From NCBI RefSeq assembly GCF_026914185.1, contig NC_070566.1, positions 930,001 through 994,000 of the forward strand: 64,000 bases of DNA, in the 5' to 3' direction. The notes beneath the pieces are model-generated. The model was not told where the DNA came from. It did not search any database and saw only the letters and a list, made by a program, of their open reading frames with translations. Source of the DNA: Puccinia triticina (taxonomy: Eukaryota > Basidiomycota > Pucciniomycetes > Pucciniales > Pucciniaceae). The translations under genes were made by a program, and so were the position numbers. Shown one piece after another: positions 57,833-64,000 of the stretch. Position 1 is the stretch's first letter, and each line of letters begins with the position of its first letter.

Positions 57833-59890
57833 TTATTCCATATCCTCATCCTCATCATCCTCATCTTCCTCCTCGTTGTCCTCCTCACGACTGTCATCTG
57901 AGTTGTATACAGAATGAAGCTTGCGTTTTTTATTAGGGTGGGTTGATTGTTTTTTCCCTTTCGACTTTGGTATTGGCCTAAGGACTCCGCTGCATTGACC
58001 TACGGAAACTATTGTTGGTGATGAGTTCTCCTTGAGAGCTTCTCCATCACTACCTCCCAGACCGGTGTTGTTGGGGGCAGGTGGACCAATCAGTTCGACC
58101 CAATCTTCCTCTAATGCCGCAACAACCAGTTGAGCATGTTTATCTCCCATGTCTCCGGGTCGCTTGCAGAAGTGCTGCAAAGTAACACCGAGATCGTTAT
58201 CTTTGACTCGCAAGCTGACTTGGAGTCGTGCAAGACCTTCTTGAGTGCAAGTACCAGGCCATCCACGCATCCACTTGCCGTGAGTGGCTTTTTCTAGGCG
58301 CATGCAGAGTTGATTGGGTCAGCTGATGTTTGCAGAGGTCTACAGCAAGAAACTTACCAATAGCGTTGTTCAATTTTGCTCTTATGAAGTCAATGTTGAC
58401 TTTTTTTTGGCCCTTATCGTGATTGGTGAAGATATTCCTCGGCTTTGGTTTGCGGGATTGCTGCTTTTTTAAAACAGGCGGCGGTTCTTTTCCGGTTAGC
58501 TTCTTGATGACAGTCTGGCCTCTGAGGAAATCAATGAAGTTTGTGACGGGATCATCATTGGTCGAGTACATATCCAGGAAGTGTTCGCCTAGATGACTTC
58601 CGCCGCTAAACTTCAGCGTGGAGTCTTTGTCTCGCGATCCAATAACAAGAAAACCTTCGGTGCCGCACATTCGGCTCAGCTGTCTCAACTATTGGGAAAA
58701 AACAGCCACAACAGGATCAATTGTCAGATCCAACACACAAGTCGAGGCTATCAGCAGGCAATATAGGTTTAACCTACATCAGCAACAACCTTGCGAGCCC
58801 AATGATCGGAATCAAAACTAGCCGCTTTGCGTTTCTTGTGTGTGCCTGGGGGGTTGTGTTTGTTTTCGTCACCTTCGTTGGTCAAATCAGGTGCGACCGA
58901 AATGGATCCCACATATTCGGGGTCCTTCCACTTATCCCGAGTGTCTGCATCCAACATTTTCCAGAGTCGACCGCATTCGCGCTTGCGATCATCTGGGTGG
59001 ATGGTTGCTGTAAAAACATCATTTTAAGCAAACATGTAATAACCCCAGACCAACAAAGAAGGGATTGGCTCACAATCGGTAAAAACCTTGCTAGCAACCG
59101 GATCGTACCTGCAGAAACTGTTATAACAAGTCGATCCTCTGGGATTTGCCCCCTCGCCAACATATCTTAAGCACGGTCCGATCGCAAGCTTATTCTTGTA
59201 GGCTATGGTGTACAGCTTGCGTTGGTACTCCTTGTACGCAGAGTTGAGCTCAACCTCGTCTTCAGCAGTGAGTCGAACATATTGCGCATGCTTGGCAGCA
59301 AGACTTATAAGCTGGTCGATCTCCATGCACTTCGCGTTTTCGACTAGGTGTGCTGGGGTCTTTGAGCGGGGCGGGGGCTTTGGTTTTGTAAGTTTGGGGT
59401 CTGATTGAGAGGGCTGATTTTGGGTAGCATCTGGGATGGAGCGGTTAGTCGGTAGGGGGGTGCCTGCCGAGTTGGATTGGTTGGTTGCTGGGGTTTCTGC
59501 AGAGTTTGTCGAGGAGGTCTGATTGTGTGGACTTGGTGGGGGTTGCTGTTGCTGCGCAGGTACACCACGATAGCTTGAAATTCCACCGTTTTGGGTTGAA
59601 AGGGCCGGTCCTTCTGGCGGCTGAGGTATTAAAAGCGGGTCAAGGTAAGGGTCTGGTTGCTAGTACGGGTCTTGATAATCGCGATAGAAAAGATCTCGGT
59701 TTGCTTGTTGGTGCGGGTCCTGATCGTACTGATTCGATGACTCTAACGGTCTGAACTGATCGTCAAGAGAAAGCGAGGAGGGACATTGCGACGGGTGTCC
59801 GAATAGGTCCATTTGCGATGGCAGCGATGCCTTTCGAGATTGCGAGAGGTAGGTATTTCTTTTTCTGATTCCTTGGAGCAGATGTGGCAA
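57833..59890 (-). pseudogene. KDZ companion protein with HMG-box-like domain (element III copy), one nonsense codon
   Basis: Exon 1 runs from Met 59890 to 59074. It includes an in-frame TAG at 59660-59662, a Gln/Pro-rich linker, the block YKEYQRKLYTIAYKNKLA and the first half of an HMG-box-like domain (TCYNSFCRYDPVASKVF). A phase-1 intron (59073-59008) precedes the second half (IHPDDRKRECGRLWKMLDAD, then TRDKWKDPEY), the clearest HMG-box match of the three copies. Next come a bipartite basic segment (HKKRKAASF), the block LRQLSRMCGTEGFLVIGSRD, a Lys-rich helix (KKVNIDFIRAKLNNAIG) and the WPGT domain (RGWPGTCTQEGLARLQVSL). A basic patch (NKKRKLHS) and an acidic Glu/Asp tail end at 57833. Predicted nuclear DNA-binding protein; the role in transposition is inferred from its constant pairing with a KDZ transposase. 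Confidence 0.75.
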
Positions 59891-60052
59891 GATGAATGAG
59901 TGTCAAAATTCCAGCGAAGCAAAAGAGGTACATACCCTTATTAAGTGTTGATTGCAGTGTGCTGTTGCCGTTGGCGGTGGTTGCTGATCCGGGTGATCCG
60001 ATGAGGTGTTCGCTGTTGAAAAAAGTGTCGAGGCCGGTGTGATGGCGCGAGC

Positions 60053-60252
60053 GATGTGCTATGAGCTGGTCAGAGTACGGCGATCATATGACCGGCGGGT
60101 GGGCCAGTTTGGGGGACCGGAGCTCGGAGATTCTGACAAGACCAGGGATTCCAGAGTCGCTGATGTAGCGCACCCAAATTGACCCCCTAGCGTACAATAA
60201 TGGGCCCCTTAATCCCTCGGTACAGTATACTGTTATGTAGTGGCCACAGGTG
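60053..60252 (-). repeat. Right TIR of KDZ element III
   Basis: Inverted counterpart of 52094-52307, ending GTAGTGGCCACAGGTG before the GAGTGGCC duplication. Confidence 0.92.
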
Positions 60253-60260
60253 GAGTGGCC

Positions 60261-61041
60261 AGCTTAACAAAGCCCCTCAAACGGAGGGTCCGAGGGACCC
60301 CGCGCTGAGTGCTACCAGTGTGACTAACCGGGGCCGGGGCCCGGCGCGCGTCGCGAGGCGAGACTCTCCTCTTTCAGGCCCGCTCCGCGAGGCGCCCGGC
60401 GTTGTTTCACCCGCTTCACTCTGGAACAAGGGGCTTGTGTTGAGCTAGGGCGCCGCCAGTGCCATTGTGTCGCACACAGCGAGCCTCCCACCATGCTATC
60501 AGTGGGATCGAGTCAACTTAGGAGGCAGGGCTAAGGCAGAGCAAGTGCGACTGTCATACACTGGACGGAGGGGCCGGATGCACAGCAGCCTTTCGTCGGA
60601 CCGACGCAAACAATAGTTGGCATCGGACTGTGTGTCAAGTCTGACAATGAGAAGGCATCTGAATGTCTTCGTTCTGAAGTGGACGCATAATAGGGAACTG
60701 GAACCTGAAGCGTCCCAGGTGTAGTATTCAGGGCGCTTGCAGAGTGGTATGAAGATCAATGGGCGGTTTGAGGCATCGTAATCGGGGCGAGTTATTGCCG
60801 ACCCACGGAGAATGGCTCAACTAGACAGGTTTCGACCGGCAAGAAGCAGATTGCTGAACGAAAAGGTTTCCCCGTCAGACAGGCTCCTCATCTTTTAGCA
60901 GCGGGGAAGTACATCACACGGCTGTAATCAGCTCAGTCGCGGCCTCCCGAATTGCAGTAGAGTCTGCATAACGAATATTAGATATCACCATCTCTTTACT
61001 CGCGAGACCCAAAAACTCAACTCAAAAATACTTGAAGTACA
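60261..61041. promoter_or_regulatory. Intergenic region upstream of the secreted-protein gene
   Basis: A GC-rich block (60260-60480) gives way to AT-richer sequence before the ATG at 61042. It presumably holds the promoter. No TATA box or other defined site stands out. Confidence 0.3.
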
Positions 61042-64000
61042 ATGACCGCTCCACTCTCTGGATGGATGCTTATGTGGTTTTCCATTTCTTCACTCGTTTT
61101 GGCAAGCATAATGAGACCTTCCAGTTTCGATCAGGTAAAGGAAGGGGCACAGAAATCGCTAAATGATCAAACCAACACAATGATGGTGCAAGATTTGTGC
61201 CAGCTAGGAGATAAATCTGCATACCAAGAAATTCCACACGATTCTCTGGGTAAGCATCTCAAGTCACAGTAAAATTGTATTCGAACTAAGTTTCCGAATG
61301 ACTAATTACCAATACTTTTGCTGTCTTTTTCATGTTCCATGATCCTGGTACCTACAAGTCCCACATCGCCCCAGCGACGGGAGAGATGAAGATCATCAAA
61401 TGATTGGTTTGAGTTATTATTACCAGCTACTGGATGATCTCGATACGCAATTGGAACTGCAAAGAATGTTTCGTATGTGATATAATGTAACCTCCGATTA
61501 TAAGCTGGTGTGGGACAGATGTTCAAGTTCCTTTCTTACATTGGTGCAGATTTTCCCTATTCCTCTTATAGTGAGGATGACTCCTACTACGAGCTAGGCG
61601 ATGGTTTGTGGGATCGACCTCAAGCCCGAACATCTTACCACAGTCCTTGGAAGAGACGCCGTCCAACGATTCGGAATGATCACACACATGGCTTCGCAGG
61701 TTGGTGGGCTCTGAAGCCTCTCAACGATGCGTGCCCGGGATGCTGATCACTGATTTGAATTTCATCACAAGCCGAAGAAAAAAACAGTGCGTCTCATTTG
61801 TTGCAAGACGAAGATTTGTTTGATGGCAAATCGACCACCCTCTCACAAGATCCATTAGGAGACAAATTGAAGGAACCACGTGCAAGTGAAGAAGATACTA
61901 AACAAGATCTTCAGAAGGAAGATATTTCTAGCAAAGAAACTTTTCCCGAGGCTTCAGCTTCAGCTACATTAAGAAAAACTCTTCACTCTCCGCTCGAAAC
62001 TCCACTGACAATAGAAAAAGGCTCTCAGGAGAATCTGCGCGATGGAAAGTTGACCTCCCCCTCATCAGGTCCATCAGAGACTCAGTGGACGCAATCAGCT
62101 ACTGCTGGGAAAGATACCAATCGATTTTTCCAGAAGGATCATGTTTTTACCGAAAATCCTTTTCCAAAGGCTGCATTCTCCACTGCATTAACTCAGTCCG
62201 AGATTCTAGATACGGTGCCAAAATTTCCTCAATCCAGTGATGATTTCTCGAATGAGACTGGCCAAGCTCCCCAGCTCTCAAGTGCAACACAAAATCTATC
62301 GGAGTTATCATCTTTGGAAATTACATGGAAAAAGGTAAAGGGGACGGCTCTTTTGGCTAAAAGTACAACGCCTTTCAAGTATTTAGCTGAAATGCCACAA
62401 AAGGAAATAAATAGTCTTCGATCTGGTCGTGATTCACTCCAGCAAAGTATTAGTCAAACTCACCAGCATTCAAGTAAAACAGAAAAACTAGCAAAGCCAC
62501 TACTATTGAAAACTTTAAGAGAGAATGCCAACTGGATCGAGACCTCGGCTCACTTTGGTGAGACTGGACCAATAGATAAGCCTGATGGATCAAAAGATCT
62601 GTTAAAGCATAAATCAATAAAAACGACCAAGCGGAATTCACAGAAAAATCCTAGTTCTACTCAATCAAATTCTTCCATCGCATCAAAAGACTTAGATGAT
62701 CCTCAATCCAATTCTGTCAGGGATTCCTCCAAGGAACGTGTTGGTCAAATTTACCAAGATTCAAGTGAAAAAGTACTAAAACCAATGGAAGATCTGGATG
62801 AGAATGCCAAGAATATTTTCCCTGTCACTTACAACACTGAAACCAATCAACGAACAAGACCTGATAGACCAAAAGATAAGTTGAAGCAAGATTCCGCAAG
62901 ATTCAAGCATGGCTCCAAATATCTGCAGAAGAATGATAGATCTACTCAACCTAATTCTCTAAGTGCTTCAAGAACCTCAAAAGACCCGTTGAAATCAACA
63001 TTCACAGCTATAGAATCGGAAACTCGAAGCCTGTTCTCACATAGAAAATCATTTCTGGAGACTAGTCGGAGTCGCGAGCCCTCAAGAGCTATAGAAAAAT
63101 TGATCGGCTTGAAAAAATCAAAAAACGCACAGGACAGAACAAACGGGATGTTTCTTTCAAGTGATAAGAGTAAAAACACTTTGCCAAGGGATTCAGACAG
63201 CTTCGAGCATTCAACAATTGAGTCAACAGATTACCATCCCCTTGTAAAAAATCATAGGCCATCAAACAACAGAAATAATAACAAAAGGAAAGCTGGTGAA
63301 GACAATCAGGATAGGAAAAATTACTCTAGAGATAAATATAGTGACTATTCCTCTCAGAAGACTATGCACAAACCTCAGGCTACAAGTGCGTCATTTAAAA
63401 GGGTTAAGTTGGAGCCTGCTGAAGAGGTTTATGCGACAGGAAGGGAAATGAGAATGTCAAGTGGCCGAATGAAACCCGATCAATTCAAGATTCCAAAAGC
63501 TGAACCGATTGAACTTGCTGAACCACATCTCAGTTCCTCCACTAGCACGGGAAGAAGAAAGAAGATGACAAAGGAAAAGACTATAGCAGCAATGGTGGAA
63601 GAACTTGAAGCAAGGAAGAATCAGATAACCAATGATGAATATAAGAGGATGGGAAAATTTCTTTTCTATAGGTTTGTTAATATGGAAAACCCAGAACACC
63701 AATTAGGAGAGACCATAAAGAAGCTCTCTGTGACACTTTATGATAGACAATATACAAAGAAATACGAGGAAATGTTTGAGGAGAAATTTAGAGAAATGGG
63801 ATGTTATGGTGGGGGGTGGGGGCCCAAAAAGTTAGGATCAACTGATCTCAAACCCAGCAAACTTCTCTCATATTTGATATCAGATATCAAGAAAGGCAAG
63901 ATATCCCACAAGATGGTAATTGAAACCATTGCTGAATTAGCTGGAAGGAGCTATTATGTGTTGAATTTGATTTCAAAAGTCCTGGTTCAAGATGCAAGAA
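61042..64000 (+). CDS. Predicted secreted Ser/Lys-rich repeat protein (3-prime end beyond the window)
   Basis: Four exons with agreeing splice phases (all phase 1): 61042-61249, 61359-61472, 61550-61699 and 61772 onward, open to the window edge. About 900 residues are visible. The N-terminus (MTAPLSGWMLMWFSISSLVLA) is a typical signal peptide with likely cleavage after VLA. The mature part is polar and probably disordered, with Ser, Lys, Asp and Gln dominating and several basic clusters (KWKRRR-like, NNKRKAGEDNQ). It contains degenerate internal repeats of about 50-90 residues (for example around 62380-62700 and 62700-63000). The last 140 visible residues are better ordered and helix-rich (from KMTKEKTIAAMVEELEARKN, then RMGKFLFYRFVNMENPEHQL, then KLLSYLISDIKKGKISHKM) and may be a conserved domain. 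I do not recognise the family. In a rust it would be a candidate secreted effector, which is inference. Confidence 0.75.

Larger units (their letters stand above)
52094..60252 (-). mobile_element. KDZ transposon III, complete, 8159 bp, TSD GAGTGGCC
   Basis: Terminal inverted repeats (52094-52307 and 60053-60252) start CACCTGTGGCCACTACATAA. They differ by a 14-bp indel and two or three substitutions, and are flanked by identical GAGTGGCC (52086-52093, 60253-60260). Unlike elements I and II, both genes are on the same strand: companion 59890-57833, then transposase 56002-52691. A nested inverted-repeat element lies between them. Confidence 0.93.

Noticed and set aside
13089..60252. A TET/JBP-type dioxygenase gene riding in one of the KDZ elements
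   Set aside because: I looked for the double-stranded beta-helix HxD...H motifs in all three interiors and found none; the second gene is the HMG-like companion.
60261..60480. GC-rich block as a possible rRNA or structured RNA fragment
   Set aside because: No recognisable rRNA core sequence; the similarity is only in GC content.

Overview
The window looks like a repeat-dense chromosome segment of a basidiomycete fungus, most likely a rust (Pucciniales). That assignment is inference. It rests on short GT-AG introns of about 50-110 nt, on KDZ (Kyakuja-Dileera-Zisupton) transposases with 8-bp target duplications, on Ac-type hAT transposons, on a LINE ORF1 with CCHC knuckles, and on a fungal RhoGEF with DH, PH and CNH domains. 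Only two regions look like ordinary host genes: the RhoGEF at about 33.8-38.1 kb (minus strand) and a multi-exon gene for a predicted secreted Ser/Lys-rich protein from 61.0 kb to the window end (plus strand, cut by the window).

The main content is three unrelated-sequence but same-family KDZ elements. Each was delimited to the base by terminal inverted repeats (TIRs) starting CACC and by a perfect 8-bp target site duplication (TSD): 13089-21897 (TSD TAACCCCA, TIR 324 bp), 40507-49473 (TSD GTCCAACG, TIR 203 bp) and 52094-60252 (TSD GAGTGGCC, TIR about 200-214 bp). Each carries a multi-exon transposase with its catalytic motifs present, plus a second gene. The three second genes share one architecture: an HMG-box-like DNA-binding domain split by an intron at the same place and phase, a block with an EGFLV-type core, a short Lys-rich helix, and a WPG/WPW domain. 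This transposase plus HMG-like companion pair is the most interesting system here. Every one of the six genes also carries at least one in-frame nonsense codon that a single C-to-T change could explain, with one exception noted below.

Layout: 0-10 kb, mixed transposon debris (a 690-bp hAT deletion derivative, a TAGCG/CGCTA array, a solo LTR, a CACTA-like element) and a gene-poor stretch; 10.0-12.9 kb, a foldback MITE and a full-length but dead hAT element; 13.1-21.9 kb, KDZ element I; 22-24.9 kb, an LTR and unrecognised GC-rich sequence; 24.9-29.2 kb, a nest of transposons three levels deep (CACTA-like, then hAT-like, then two further 8-bp-TSD elements); 29.4-32 kb, an array of imperfect palindromes, a hAT remnant and a dead LINE ORF1; 33.8-38.1 kb, RhoGEF; 40.5-49.5 kb, KDZ element II; 50.3-51.0 kb, two MITEs; 52.1-60.3 kb, KDZ element III; 61.0-64.0 kb, secreted-protein gene.

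Exon boundaries were read by eye from splice motifs, open frames and comparison among the three KDZ copies. No database search was possible, so family names rest on recognised motifs.
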